Shown here piece after piece: positions 42,101 through 55,489 of a stretch of DNA of 64,000 nucleotides. The stretch is from Aplidium turbinatum. Taxonomy: Eukaryota; Chordata; Ascidiacea; Aplousobranchia; Polyclinidae. The translations under genes were made by a program, and so were the position numbers. Numbering within the stretch: position 1 is the stretch's first letter; every line of letters begins with the position of its first letter. Location: NCBI GenBank assembly GCA_918807975.1, contig OU964918.1, forward strand, positions 57,830,477-57,894,476. Reading direction: 5' to 3'. The notes below the pieces were generated by a model. That model was not told where the DNA came from. It saw only the letters and a list, made by a program, of their open reading frames with translations, and searched no databases.

Positions 42101-42584
42101 CCCATAGTTCAGGTTTAGCTTTTGCACCGTGTTATGTCAATCGGATTGCGTTTTGTCTTTTGTTTCTTCATTTAGTATAACGATGCAATTGCATATCCTA
42201 TCGAGTCGCTTGGAGATAAATTCTCATCGGGGTTTAATTCCTTGTGTAGTCTTTTTTTTGCGAACTACGATAGCAGAAGTTGAACTAGTCCATTGCAATT
42301 TGAAGACGCATTGCCACCTCATGATGATGTAAGCTTGTACGGAAATTATGCTATTTTGTTATCATCTCAGTAGGCCTACTGGCACTTCTTTCAACATATT
42401 TTCGGTATAGGCAATCCTATTTTTTATTTCGTTGTCTTTCATATATTGTAACAATTGCGCATGTGTTGTCGATTGTAGATAATGTAGTCACAGTGAGCAC
42501 ACAGGTGATGCGTATCTTGCTGCAGCCTGTAGACTGAACGAAGTTGAGGCTGCTCTATTGCACTGTAGCAATTGACAACAAATT

Positions 42585-42895
42585 ACACCCCGATAGATGA
42601 GTTGGTTACAGGTAACGACTAAATGATGAAAAAGTTTCAAGATCAAGTGGTGCTGGTTCGACTCTGGGGGTTTGCGCTTAAGTAATGCATTTCAAAAGCA
42701 GCTCTTCATTCAGCGGCACCCAGTGGATGAAATAATTAATAGGTAACAACACTTCAACAATCAGAAACTTTACTCAAGTTTGGAACCTCCATGAGTAGTT
42801 TTAAAGCACGCATACAGGCAACTTCTGGAAAGGCTTCTCAGTCGGAAAATAACGATTTTGACAATCACATTGAGGTAAGGATTCAAAGCTAGTTT
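42585..42895 (+). repeat. SINE family C
   Basis: A box cgatagatgagttggttaca, B box gctggttcgactctggg, body cattcagcggcacccagtgg. 3' of RTEL1. Confidence 0.75.
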
Positions 42896-43346
42896 TCAAA
42901 CAGAAATTAACCTAAAGTTAATATTTTTGGCAGTTTAAAGTTAGCCTACTTTCAAGCAAGCATTGATTTGCATTTTGCAAACGAGCTCAAATAACATTTT
43001 GGCGGGAAATTGGAAAAAGCATCTGTTGCGTTACAAACACTCCTTCCGCAGCTTGTTTCCTATGTCATGCTCCTGAAATTTCTGGCTCCTTGTTGCTGAA
43101 GACTTGATTTGAGCATTGTGGGGTTCTAGTCGCTGTTATCACGTTCTTTTTCAAACCTCTCACAAAAAATTCTGAGGAAAGGGATGCGGAAAACAACGGA
43201 AGGGAGGGGCGGTTCAAAAGGTTCCTAAACAATCTGCTGCGGTTGATCTGCACGAGACGGATCATACCAGTAGAAGATGACATAAATTTGGTTGTTAAGC
43301 TCTGCATGATGCGTAAGAAAATTATTAGTGAACTTAAAGAGAGATG

Positions 43347-44045
43347 CAGTGGTTCTCAACCGGAGGTCCGCGAAGCAATTTCCGAGTTTTCAGCATGATT
43401 GATAAATTATGAAATTTAAAAATTGGTTGGTTGTACTTTATTTGTGTATTAGGCTACTGTGATTTTCAAACTGTACTTCCCAACAAACTGGTGCGATACC
43501 CTTTGAAAGTTCGAAGGTTTGGTTTCTTTAATAAAAAAATTATAAATGAATTAATTTTTTAATAAGGCTATGTTCAACTTAATTCTTTTGAGACCGCAGT
43601 CTATTGATCAATGGTATAACTTAGAAATACAAACGTTGGTCAGCAGTCTATCACCACTCTCAGTTTTGCAATGATAAAGATTATAACGAATTAATATTGA
43701 TAAGAAATAAAAAATAGGAAAAATTGTTTGTAGCCTAACGGTTGTAAAATTCTATTGATTTTTGATAAAATTTATAGAAAAACATCAAATCAACATATAC
43801 TGATTTTTGATTCTGTGTGCCAACATAGGCTAAAGCTAATAGTCTTCGATGTCATCAACCGTCATAAGTGCGTCGCGAGTTCAGCAAATTCTTCCAAGTG
43901 TGTCGCTTCGAAACTTATGAAACATTTGATTCCATTATAGGAGAAGCGATACACCAAAATTTCAGATATAATTCTTTTTAAGGGTCCGTGACCGCTTCGA
44001 AAGTACCAAAAGGGGTCCGCCAAAACAAAAGGTTGAGAACCACTG
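43347..44045. mobile_element. hAT MITE
   Basis: Ends CAGTGGTTCTCAACCGGAGG and the inverse ...GGTTGAGAACCACTG, with ggtccgcgaag-like subterminal motifs. The right flank is TATTAGTG; the same 8-mer lies 17 bases outside the left terminus (43322-43329), so the left end may carry extra sequence. Confidence 0.85.
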
Positions 44046-44215
44046 TATTAGTGATTGAAATTATACACTTTATTGCAACAGAAGAAATCCTCAAAAGATA
44101 GTCTACGCTAAAGTTTAGTTACATCATTTTGTGCATGTATGAAATAACTTAATACTGCCATTGCAGCAAAAAAAATGTCAAGACTTTTTATAGTTGACTA
44201 AACTACAGGGTCATA

Positions 44216-45126
44216 ATTAACGTTATAACTTCAAACAACTGCATTTAACAAACGGTAGACAATTTTTGAGTAATAAACATATTGTCAAGTAAATATTTAG
44301 GAAAAACAAGTTAGGCCTACTCAATGTGTACGCCATTAGCGTCGATAACAAGTCGGAGACGCTTCGAAAAGGACCTGCAAGAGTCACGAATAACTCTTTG
44401 AGGTAGGCTATTTTGACTCATTCTTTTTTTCTGATTAGCTTTCAGTGCTTTTACGCTTTGGTGATGTTTAGTTGAAACTTTGCTCTCCAGATGATATCAG
44501 ATGCCAAAGTCTAGAGATGAAGGAGGCCATTCTTCCTTGGAAATGAAGAACGGCACAGTGGCTGAAAGCCAGTTTCGCGTTCTTTTAGCTCCATATGAAG
44601 GGGCAAAATCTTATTGGAATGACCAATGACGTTTATTGAAGTGTTTCTTTGCCAAAGGCAACAATGAACCCTCAAGAATATCATTTAGGCAGTTTTCTTG
44701 GTTCAATTTTACTGCTTGGTCCACAAAAATCAATGACCTCCTTCCTGATTCGTTGACTGCAGCCCACACCATCACTGATGCCGCCCCTTGTCTCCGAGTG
44801 ACTACCCGGGGTTCCACGTCACTATTTCTTGACCAAATACGATCATTCTGACTGTTAAAATGATGCTGGACATCAAATTTATTTTCATCGCTGAACACAA
44901 GGTTTGGCAGCGTGCCTCCTCCTTCAATGTGTGAGAGCAGAATTCTGGCTCTGGAGAGTTGTTTTTTAATGGTATTGGCATTTAGCAATTATTTCTTCAT
45001 GTGTTTGAATGGGGCTCGTCTTCTAATCCTTTTTGAGAACTGTGAACATGGTTCCATAGACCACGTTCGTCTTCTTTGCCAGTTTTTGAATTGGATCTCT
45101 TGTAACGTTAATTATTGATGACCCTC
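44216..45126 (-). pseudogene. mariner/Tc1 transposon, internally deleted transposase
   Basis: Ends CAGGGTCATAATTAACGTTA (left) and the inverse of GAGGGTCATCAATAATTAAC (right), with TA on both sides. On the minus strand a 125-codon ORF (44611-44988) has the catalytic-core segments LVFSDENKFDVQHHFNSQND and ASVMVWAAVNESGRRSLIFV. The C-terminal IRDSC..SFSKRLRLVIDAN is decodable near 44320-44400, in another frame. Most of the N-terminal DNA-binding region is missing: the right TIR abuts QKLAKKTNVVYGTMFTVLKK. Frameshifts and stops elsewhere; inactive. Confidence 0.85.
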
Positions 45127-47390
45127 TATATATCTGTGACTTCAAATATGGGTTATCAAAGGTGATAAGTTTCTTTAGACCTATGGAGCGTAGGCCACAA
45201 AAAGATGAAACGTTTTAACGATAATAGGCAAAAACATATTTCGTATGCGTTGAATCTGAAATTCCAATACTGTTTTGATCGATTCGTTTGTGTCGTTTAG
45301 ATGCAAATAGCCTAAGAAAAAACTTATTTAAAAAAAAGCCATGAAACGTTTTTGTTTTGCTTTGATGACAGGAGTGTTAAGAGAAATATTCTACTCAGAT
45401 AGAATCCCAAGTAGTCTGAAAAAATCTGTAATCAAAAAATCCAACGAGTATTTTTTCTCAAAAATAGCCAATCATTTTCATAGCGAAACTTTTTTTCCTA
45501 AGTTACATAAAGCATGTTGAGATTAGTAGGTTTTCAAAAAATCAAAAAGAAACTCAATCAATTTCAAAAAAGAACTTTAAAATTCTTAAGATCATTGAGG
45601 TGCGTTGTTGAATAATTAAGTGTTGTGGTTTTGATAGCTAGGCCTGTCTTGTTTCAACACACCCCGCCCTTTTCCCCTTCCCGAGTGAGTCACTGCAGGA
45701 TGCAGGTTCTTCGGATATGCTCAAACTAAAACTGTCAACAACCAAAAGTACCGTAGAACAATGTTGCCTTATGGTGGCTCTGCAACAATGCAGTAGCTGG
45801 GGTGTAAATAACATCACAAAAAATCTTTGATTAGCCTGTTCAAACGGCATTAAACCCAGACCTAAAGCTTGCCTGGGCAAGGTAAACGACACCTCTAAGC
45901 TTAATTTTTCATATTTTCAGAGATTAAAAAATATACATCCCTCTGGAAATATTACAGTAGTCATAGCTCCTTTATGCTAAACATTTTAGTGAAGATGACT
46001 GCTACTTTTAGATTTTTTTTTTGGCATTGAGCACTCTTTTCATAAAAAAAAGTTTTTTTGTTGTAAAGATGTGGTCTGGTAAGAAATATTTCACTGAGGC
46101 TAGATTCGACTTGGCCCGCATACGTTACCGCAAAATCTTGTGCTGATAAAATACAAAAACTTTATGTGCCTAAAAACATTGCTAGGTTTATCTCCATTTT
46201 GTATAATGTGTAAAAGTCGCTCGCTGCTCGTGAGGATCGAACTAAGAACGTCTTGGCGTGTCTCTGAATTGCTATTAATTACACCACGATGTTACAATAT
46301 TGATCTACCGACGATAGTATTGATGCAACTGACAGAAATTAAATTGCTTTATATACTAAACTATTTAGCCAACTGTACTTCCTCTCTTTTTTTACCACCT
46401 GGAGTCGACGTAGTTGTAATAAATATGCTTGCTGTTATTTCAAGCTGAAATTTCCTTTGGGATATGAAGCTAATCAGTTAGATATAGCTCAACAGTATAG
46501 TTTCGAGTCCTATGGTAAATTACTTTTAAGCAATGATAAATGTGAAGAGAGCATTCTTCTACTACAGCACTTCTTTGTCAACTGAGTCTTGGAAAGTAAC
46601 CACGTGGGGTGGCCTTGGGAGAGGGCAATCACTTCTAAAAATTTTATCTTGCTCTCCAAAAAATGGGCGTTTAATGCTATTAAAACGTTTTAATGACACT
46701 GTATTACATGTTGAATGATGTTTCATAAATGTTTGGATGCGTTTAGTGGCTATATTTTAAAATAAACTCCTCATTTCACACATTTAAATATTTACCCCCC
46801 AATTGTTGCTCTTGCTCCCTTAAAACTCTAGCTCTGTCACTAATTGACTTCCAATGTATCAGGCATTTTCGCATTTCCATGATGTTTTTTTATTGATTTT
46901 AACCTTCTGTAGTAGATCACTATGACACTGCTATAGCTCAAATTTTGATCCAATGATATGATGATACTGTATCGTACTACAATGTACAAACATATACTGT
47001 AGCCTACTTTGAGTTAACCATTTTGTATAACTTAGTGTTATAACGATTGTGATTGTAATCATGCTAAAAAAATAAACAACGCTTTAAATGTAGTACTGAG
47101 GTATTGCATGCCATATGTGGACTCGCGTCTTCAGAGCACACAAGGTAGCGAAGGTACCGTCAATCACTTTACACACTTTTATTAACAACAACAAAATACT
47201 ACGTGGCCAGCAGTTGAGTTTTTTTTGTTTTTCAAAAGTATTGTAGTGATTTTGTTGTTGCATTTTGTCGTTTCTAAACATTGATAGCATATGGGACATA
47301 TTTTTGGACACATTTTCAGACAACTAAAAGCACGACATTTTCTTGGGTTTACAGAAAAACTTTTGTTCCACAAATAGACGTAACTTACAT
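45127..47390. other. intergenic
   Basis: No gene recognised. A tRNA-like segment on the minus strand (46216-46290) is probably a SINE head. Confidence 0.5.
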
Positions 47391-47399
47391 TTGATATAT

Positions 47400-47700
47400 T
47401 CCTCTGGCGCTAGTTCGACTTTCAGGATGTGCGCTTGAGCAACGCATTTCAACGACTGCTTTTTCAACGACTAAAAAAAAAAAAAAAAAGACAACGACTG
47501 CTCTCCATTCAGAGGCAGCTTATGGATGAAATTATTCACAGACATCAATACTTCTACAATTGAAAACTGCACTCTGTCAATCTCGGTGATCGAGCTTGCG
47601 TGAGTGGTTCAAAGCCTCTGCAAATTATACGAAACTGCCAAGATTTAGCCTTTACAGTTCGAGGATGAAGATTCTCTCAATCAATAAATAAATCAATCTA
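47400..47700 (+). repeat. SINE family C, head-truncated
   Basis: B box gcgctagttcgactttcagg, then body and tail ttcgaggatgaagattctct. An A17 run plus a short duplication interrupts it near 47473. Confidence 0.7.
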
Positions 47701-47838
47701 AATTGACCAGAATAGTAAATTTGCAGACTTTGTTATTATTTCGTCAGGGGGGCACTATGTTTTTTATACAGAGAAAGTCCTCTAGTTTGTTTGACTTAGC
47801 TTAAATTGGCTGGAAATACGTCAGTGAAAGACTTAAGG

Positions 47839-48277
47839 TAGTGCTTCCCAACCGGTGGGTCGCAAAGCTATTTCAAGTGTTTCGCGAAGCATTTCTAAAT
47901 GTTACTGAATGTAAAAATTTTCTAAAAAGTACCGACATTACTATGGATCTCACAAGCCGCAGTTTGGTCTTGAACAGTAGCCTACTGCGGCTTTGCCATC
48001 GCTACTCTTATCTTCACATCATTTGTTGATTTTCCATTTTCATGAATTGTGCACCCTGTTTTCTTTTAGATCGGAAATTATTGCATTATCATTAGCCTAT
48101 GTAACAATGTAACAAATACGGTATGTAACAATTAGATGTATTGTGTCGCATTAACTATTTCAGTACGTACGCCAGTAGTAAAGATGCCATAATAAAGATG
48201 TCATATCTCATTGTGGGTCGCACAATAAAACTTGCATTAAAAGTGGGTCGCGAACTGAAAAAGGTTGGGAAGCACTG
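47839..48277. mobile_element. hAT MITE
   Basis: Ends tAGTGCTTCCCAACCGGTGG and inverse ...GGTTGGGAAGCACTG, with gtgggtcgc subterminal motifs. It is separated by exactly one 8-bp duplication from the next element. Confidence 0.85.
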
Positions 48278-48285
48278 CTCTAAGC

Positions 48286-48921
48286 CAAGGGTCTCAAACT
48301 CAAATGACTCTGAGGGACAAATGAATACTAGTAGGCTAAATTTACCGGAGGGCCGCAGTACACGCTAAGAATTCTATAGGCAAAATAACACATTAAAAAC
48401 ACAATAAAAAAGGATGTAAGAACGCATTAAAAACGTAACATCGCAATTAAAGAAATTGTAGTCCCTGAGTAGTAGCCTACGCTGTACCAACGAAAAAAAC
48501 GCGAACTAAAACAAAAACAACGCAGAAGGAACGACTGGAATATGAAGAGGAAAAATTTTGCAACCAATTTTTAAAAAGTGCGAGGAAAAAGAACTACATT
48601 CTTGAAGCACTGTTTGCCACATATAGCCTATCCAAGCTACTATTGCTATAACGGTACAAGAAGTGAATGGGCAATGTGAATTTGATGTAACAATATGAGT
48701 TTCTCGCACTCAATAAAATGGCGCGACAGTAGCGCTTTAATGTGATGTGAAGTTTGATGGGCATTTTCAGATCAGATTGGAGCAATTTTAAAGTGAACTT
48801 TACCTTTTTAAATTTATAGAAAACATACGCACTTGAGCGAATTGTTGATCATTTGAAAGTTCAAAACTGCATCGCGGGCCGCACTAAAGCGTTCTCGCGG
48901 GCCGCGTGTTTGAGATGCTTG
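48286..48921. mobile_element. hAT MITE, second of a pair
   Basis: Ends CAAGGGTCTCAAACTC and inverse ...GTTTGAGATGCTTG, with gggccgc subterminal motifs. Flanked by CTCTAAGC (48278-48285) and ATCTAAGC (48922-48929), 7 of 8 matching. Confidence 0.85.
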
Positions 48922-49204
48922 ATCTAAGCTGCTGTTTTTGCTTCTTACTGTGTCATGTTTTCGTATTATCTTTTCTCGCTGTATAAATGGTGGAGGATAG
49001 CAGTTCAATTTTTCTTAACTGATTTTCTCAAAAATTTGAAATCAGTGATATTTGAATAAGACCCTGTGCTAAAACTGTTCCTAAAAATTTCAAAATCCCA
49101 TGTCCAAGACATAACATTTAAATTTATTTATGCAAAAACTGTGACACTCTTTAATTGAAGATCACGCTGAATAATTTACCAAGTTGGATACTACTGTACA
49201 ACTA

Positions 49205-49260
49205 TTTAATTCCGTAATTGTCCGCAGACGTTGAATCGATGAGAAAATGTAATAACTACT
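49205..49260. mobile_element. palindromic MITE fragment
   Basis: ttgtccgcagacgttgaatc and the right end only. Confidence 0.5.
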
Positions 49261-49714
49261 GTTGTGGTTATCTGAGCAACAAGACGATATTGATTTACTG
49301 TATGGTTAAAGTGTTTGATAAACCTTTTTTTAAAGTTTTGTTCTGTTAAAATATTTTTTGTTTCATTAATGGATCGCGGTATCATTTTATATCAAGCAGT
49401 TGATACATTGCGCATTTCCTACTTTGAGGAAATTATTTCGCTACTTTTTTTTCGAAACACAATTTTCAAAATGTCTTGTCTATTATTTATTATGACGTTG
49501 TACAGTTATATAAGGAAGAATGCCAGCAAAGTTATCAAAAATGTAATTCAAGCTAAAACTTCCGCTTCCAATCATTCCCAGTGTGGTTCCTATTGAGACT
49601 TAGCACAATGGCTGATTCTAAAGCGTCTTGTGTAGCTGAAGTTGCTTTCTCAGCTACGTCTACTTTCTACCCGAGGGTATCGTGCTTCAACCAGCTAGAA
49701 AACTGTGACTTTTT

Positions 49715-49780
49715 GCATACATTGTTCGTCTGCGGACGTTAAATATGTGTAAAAAGGACGGACTTTGCTACTTAGAAAGG
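49715..49780. mobile_element. palindromic MITE, degraded
   Basis: ttgttcgtctgcggacgtta and aaggacggactttgctactt. Confidence 0.55.
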
Positions 49781-50241
49781 AGGAAATTGCAGCAAGAAAG
49801 AAAATTTTGTCTCAGGGTACTCCAAAACTATGAACAATTGAACATGTGTTCACTGCTGAGTGGTTCATCGATTGAACTTCACTTTTCTGTAAATTTCTGA
49901 AAACATGTTGAAAATCTGCATACACTAGTTTTGGTCAAGTTTCTTTCGTTTATACATTTGAAACGAGGGCTGACCATTTGTATGTTTACTTCACAATATA
50001 CAGTATATTTTAACAGTCTGTGTTAGCCGCATTCGTCATAGCACATGACTAGGAAACTGTGTTCCGAAAGCTAGTGCGATTCGCTATTACTGCAGCGAAC
50101 TCGCAGCATCAGGCTAAAACAGGTCGTTAAAATCTACATTGTGAAGTAAGCAACGAACATGTTGCTAAAAGCGAAACTCAATCAATTGCATTTGTATGTT
50201 TGCTTGACTCTACAGTATTCAACTGGAGGATATAAATCAGT

Positions 50242-50676
50242 CAGTAGCGTAGCCAGGAATTTTGAAAGGGGGGGTTTTGACGACCCAGCGGCGAGGGGTC
50301 TGGGGGGCCTCCCCCAGAAAATTTTGAATCCAAAATTACTTTGAATTTGGTGCATTCTGAGAGCATTTTCAACAAAAATGTGGTTACGAATATTCCTGTA
50401 AAATGGTGGTGTCTGGTGGCATAGCAAAAGGATAAGATCATGTTTTCTTCGGCATTTTTCGGAAATAAAGCTAAGTTTCTATGTTTTCTTGTTGCTAATT
50501 CCTGGCTGAGATGTTTGGTATTGGCAAAACTTGCTCTTTTAATGCAATTTTGTTTAAAATTAGGCAATTTTTTTTAGACTGAAAGCATCATTCTCAATAT
50601 CGTGACGTCACACGCGTGCCTAGGGGGGGTTGTAACCCCCAACCCCCCCCTCCTCCCCCCCTTGGCTACGCCACTG
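50242..50676. mobile_element. hAT-like MITE, 'cagtggcgtagcc' type
   Basis: Ends CAGTAGCGTAGCCAGGAA and inverse ...TTGGCTACGCCACTG, with G-rich (left) and C-rich (right) subterminal runs. A perfect 8-bp duplication, AAATCAGT (50234-50241, 50677-50684), flanks it. Confidence 0.93.
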
Positions 50677-50684
50677 AAATCAGT

Positions 50685-53600
50685 CTAAAACTTTGTAACT
50701 GTAGCTAGGAGATTACAAACCGTGTCACGTACGAAAAGCCAAGGGTTGAATCATCTGAAGGAACTTTTCCCGCAGCAAGGTTCGCATCTCTTTAAAAATA
50801 TGTTCAACAATTTCTATCTCTGAAAAAATAAATTGGAATGCACTTTCACAATTACGAGAAAGCTCTGCTAGATAAGTTCACACCGGTACAAAAACTAGCC
50901 AATCAGAACTATGAGTGATAAAAATATCACAACATTAAGAAAATCCAGCACTGTCAACAACTTGCATTTAAAGCAGCTAAGATTAAATAAGATTCCGCAA
51001 CTTGGAGTTAGAACTGTGAACAAGTTGATGGTTTAACGCCGGGATCAAGTTGTCTTTGTTTTGAATTACGTATCTTTTGCTTTTTCTCCACGTGAGCCCT
51101 TTTTACATATATTTATCTAAGATATAGGGAGCCTAACACATTAGTCAAAAGTTTTACATAGCGTTTCTTTCTTTATCATGCATACAGACTGGCGTTAAGT
51201 TGATGAGTAAAAATAAATTTTACGCCACTGAAAGGTGTTGCGAAGTTGCTCTATGTTTTTTACTTCGTTAGCATAGAGACATTGTTGGTGACTGACCTGA
51301 GGAAAGACTTCAAGATGCCTTCTTGAGCCAGTTTGCGTGGTTAGTGCTTGCAGGACGCTCGAGAATGAGTCGGTTTCCCACTTTGCGTGAGCACATTGCT
51401 GACGACAACGAGGGAGGTCAATGCTGACAGATTCGGAAGACAATTATGTTGAATGTTGGACATAGAAGCCTTTTCTTTACTTCCCGTCCTCGTAACTTGA
51501 AGCTTTTGTTTTTTTCGCTGCAACTACCAAACATGAGTCTAGATACAGCAAAAGTCTTTCTTGAGCAAAGCATTGGACGAATGAGTGTAGATTTGTGGAA
51601 CCTAGTGGCTGAAATGGTTATGGTCACAAACACTTAGCTGTACAAACCTCTACCATGCAATGCAAAGACTTTACATTAAACCATAAATTCCGCTTTTTAA
51701 ACAAATCAAAGCCGTTTTTCCACATCTCTACATAATTGGAGCTTTTTTGTATTCTTAAATGATTTGACGTAGATTCAAATTCAATCCCTTCCAGAACTTG
51801 TGTCAGTGTTTCCAAAAGCAACCGACCAGTTGTTTTTTGACTATTTGCATGAACTTTGCTTATTTGCACGAATGTTTGTTGTGAAACAATGTTTTTGAAC
51901 GTAGAAATAATTAAAATCAATTCAAAAAACATCCGGCCAGATTGCAGCAGACACAACAGCTTTGTTGTAATCGAATTCTTCTACAACGCACATTGCCATA
52001 CAAAAGCAAAGTAGCCAATCAGAACGCAGGAACTAGCGTCTTGCGTGCTCGAATTCCTTTTGTCTCTCCAGCAGCAAATTACTCTCCGACGATTCTATAT
52101 TGTCCATACGAGCGTGGCATTTTTTGAACATAGAAACATGATATGTTTTGCGATAAAACTTTTGAAGTTACATTTCATTCTTGAATATAATATTTGTAAA
52201 TCAAATCATCAGAATGTGTAAACTGAAATTAGGCCAAGGCAGCACGCAGATAGTTTGGTCGGCCATCAGGACAAGCAGCTCTTTCTATAGTGCTTTGTTA
52301 TTACAAAAATTATTAAAACATTTTGTTTGCTTGGCCTTTGCCATGACGCATCAATTGACGCACTGGCGGATTTACTCGCTATATTTCACGAAAAATGAGG
52401 GAAAGAGAAATTATTGAGCGTTATTTTTATTGTGCTTTTCAACATCAAAAAATGAACCTTGTGAAAACGTGACTGCAGCAGCATCCAATGGGATTGCAAG
52501 TTAGATAAAATTTTGTGCATGTTTTCAGACACAGCAGTATCGTAGAGAATTGTAAATAGGTTATGGTTTGAATGATGTTCAAAGTCAAAGTTGAATTGGC
52601 TAGCTGGTAAGTCCGTGCTTGTTTAATGTATTACTTTTTTGCTTTCTGTAATGCTTTGCTTGCAAAAAATGCATCTAATAACAGTTGTAGAATAAAATAT
52701 TCCGCTTATGGATGATACGTTAGCTAATATGACGTCACGGAATCATTGCACTGCAAATGCGTTCTATGTCAGTTTTATCAATTTTATAATACATTTAATT
52801 TATTTCTTTCTTTTAAAAACTATATTATAATTGTTAGAGACATGATTTTTTGGCAATGAAAAAGTAAACAAATAAAATGCGATTCTGTTCTGGGATCAAA
52901 AGAGATCTAATATTCACTGTTGTATTTTCATTACACACAAACGTTAAAAAAGCTCTCTTGATAAGAAATGAAGTACAATAGCATTAATATCTAGGTTAAG
53001 GATTGAAAGCTGTTTTTAATAAACGATTTACTTTGCTGACAGATTCCTGCAGATTGGCCAAGAAAACAGGAGACTGGTGATCGATTCTTTGTCAAGGTAA
53101 GAATAGTAGGCTCTTATGCATTAATAGTGATATCTACAACACGGGCCATCGGCGCGGGTTTTGGATCCAACCAGATACACCATTAACATTCTCTCATCTT
53201 GTGGTAACAAGTATTTCAACTTATACAAAGCTGTGGGAGAAGCAACAGTCATATTTCATTTTGCACCACCTGCAAAGCAGTATAGCTTTGTAAGAACAGT
53301 GAAACACTGTTTTTCTTGCCAGCGACAAAAGTTGAAATTTTCTTAGTAGTATTCGGAATCTACTCGATTCCATGTTCCACTAATATTTTTGTTTAAAGAT
53401 TTACTTTAATGTTATCACATTTTTGTGATAATTGCTACTGACACATCAAAGGTCTGCATGATCATCTTCTTTCTACTTTAAGATCCTTGTTTTGTTTTGC
53501 GAACGATGGAGTAAATAGAGAAGTACACGAATAGTAGATTTTTCTCCTGCTTAAAGCTATTTTAGTTACTTATGATTAACCACGCGAGGTTTGAACCACA

Positions 53601-54091
53601 AGTAGTTAACACATCTGAAGAGGACATGACTCTAAAAGAGGCACGAGAGCTCAGACTCAGATGCACAGCTGCAATGCTTGTTAACAAATATTAAGCGTAG
53701 ACGTTGTTTCAATAACAATTGACGTTGAAAAAATGTAAGCAGAACAAACTTTGCCAATTGAAACCATTGGAATGAACGCCAAAACAATTCTCAACCGGTT
53801 TTATGCTTGGAATTTGTTCAGACGAAAAACTATTATCTTTGTCTTTTCAACGGTGATATTTATAGACCAGAAAGAGTTTAACAATTGATAGAGGGGCTTT
53901 AAACCTTTTGTGCTGCTAATACAATAGCGTTTTGCCCAAGCTGTGGTCTGCAACCTGGATCAAATTTCCTTGATTCAACTAAGCGACATTGATCAAACGA
54001 ATGATTTTAGTTGTTGGGTTTTGGACACCACCTGTTATGCTGTAAACTTGCTAACGATTCTTATGACATCTGCAAACTTACACATATGATA
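50685..54091. other. intergenic
   Basis: No gene, clear repeat or RNA recognised. ORFs are short and AT-driven. Confidence 0.5.
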
Positions 54092-54100
54092 AGGGACACA

Positions 54101-54803
54101 CGGCCTACTAGAACACGGCCAAATATGTTGCTATTTGAAGAAATTTCTAAGAGTCTGAATTGTTACAATCATAACTATGACAAACCTATCATCTTCCCAT
54201 TTCCAAAAGTAAGTAAAATGAGCAATATTTGCATCTAGACATATTTTTGGCTTGTTTTTCCAGAGATTAGATATGTATGTTAAGCACAACTTATGCAATA
54301 ATAATGTAAAATATGTAAAAATTTCCAACTACTTCCTGGAGGTAGTCTCATCATACAGTCGTTAGGTTTTTTGTATAGCAGGATTTTTTGCCAATAGCCA
54401 CATTTTACTTGCAAAATTAAACTTGGTGTAAAACAAAACAAACTAAAATTTAAATTAGGACATCAAATGAACCGCTTACAACATAGAATTCACAAAAAAT
54501 CCTTGATATTTTAAATGGAGCATGCAATTTCACCAAAAGCGATACTCCAAACGATACTACCTCCAGGTTGCAGTTGGAAAATCTTACATATTTTACATTG
54601 TTATTGCATAAGTTGTGCTTAACATACATACCTAATCTCCGGTTGAACAAGCCAAACATATGTCTAGGTACAAATATTGCTTATTTTACTTACTTCTGGA
54701 AATGGAAAGATGACATGTTTGTCATAGCTATAATTGTAACAATTCAGACTCTTAGAAATTTCCTCAAATAGCAACATATTTGGCCGTGTTCTAGTAGGCC
54801 GTG
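54101..54803. mobile_element. foldback element, ~250-bp TIRs
   Basis: Left arm 54101-about 54350 (cggcctactagaacacggcc...) and inverted right arm about 54545-54803, with a loop of about 190 bases. The direct repeat AGGGACACA borders it (54092-54100, 54804-54812). Non-coding. Confidence 0.87.
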
Positions 54804-54861
54804 AGGGACACATATCACATACGATAAAACAAGTTGTAAAATCAAATCAAAAAGATACAGA

Positions 54862-54915
54862 CCCAGACCTCAGAATCCGTCATTTCTACATTGATTCAAC
54901 ATCTGCAGACATATA
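54862..54915. mobile_element. palindromic MITE, left half
   Basis: acccagacctcagaatccgt, then acattgattcaacatctgca; the right half is lost. Confidence 0.6.
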
Positions 54916-55289
54916 TTTTTTCGTGCAGCTGTGACTTCAGGAGGAAGCTTAAAAAATCTAATTATTATTCTTCAACGCAAAAGGGGACTAAAGAGATTGC
55001 AGACAAAAATCGAATCATGTCGAATCATGTTTGAAACAACAAAATCACACGTGTTAGTGACTTTTCCTCTATACCGCTACTCGTGCATTGCAATGGATTT
55101 AGTAAATTTGGGCTTTAAAACCCATTTTCCGTAAATTTCTAGTGGTTTAAATTTATGCAACTCTTTGAGTTGTTGCGCAGCTATGCTTTGGATTTCTCAA
55201 AGAGGTCTATCATTGGTTTGAGGTCCAGAACATTCGGACCAACACCTAAAAGATTGTTGGTTCAATTCCAACAGGAAGCATTGTTTTTT

Positions 55290-55484
55290 TCGTATCCAGG
55301 CTTACGCCCGGTGGTTGAAGATTTGGATTAAGTGGAAGGAAAGGCAAGAAAGCCAATCTTCGTGTCCATCTTTAAGCATGCCTTTAAATGTCCTGTCGAT
55401 GTCACAGCCGTATGCCCATGAGCGGTGTCGAACCAGCGTCCTTTCGAGTGCCATACTAGGGCTCTCATCACTCGGCTTGTGTCT
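55290..55484 (-). repeat. SINE family A, nearly full length
   Basis: Tail and body at left (cttacgcccggtggttgaag, gaaagccaatcttcgtgtcc), inverse B box gagcggtgtcgaaccagcg, inverse A box ctctcatcactcggct. Confidence 0.78.
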
Positions 55485-55489
55485 TGGCA

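Noticed and set aside
46216-46290. tRNA-like segment on the minus strand
   Set aside because: The A and B boxes are recognisable (tggtgtaattaatagca, agttcgatcct) but the acceptor stem does not pair; probably an old SINE or tRNA pseudogene.
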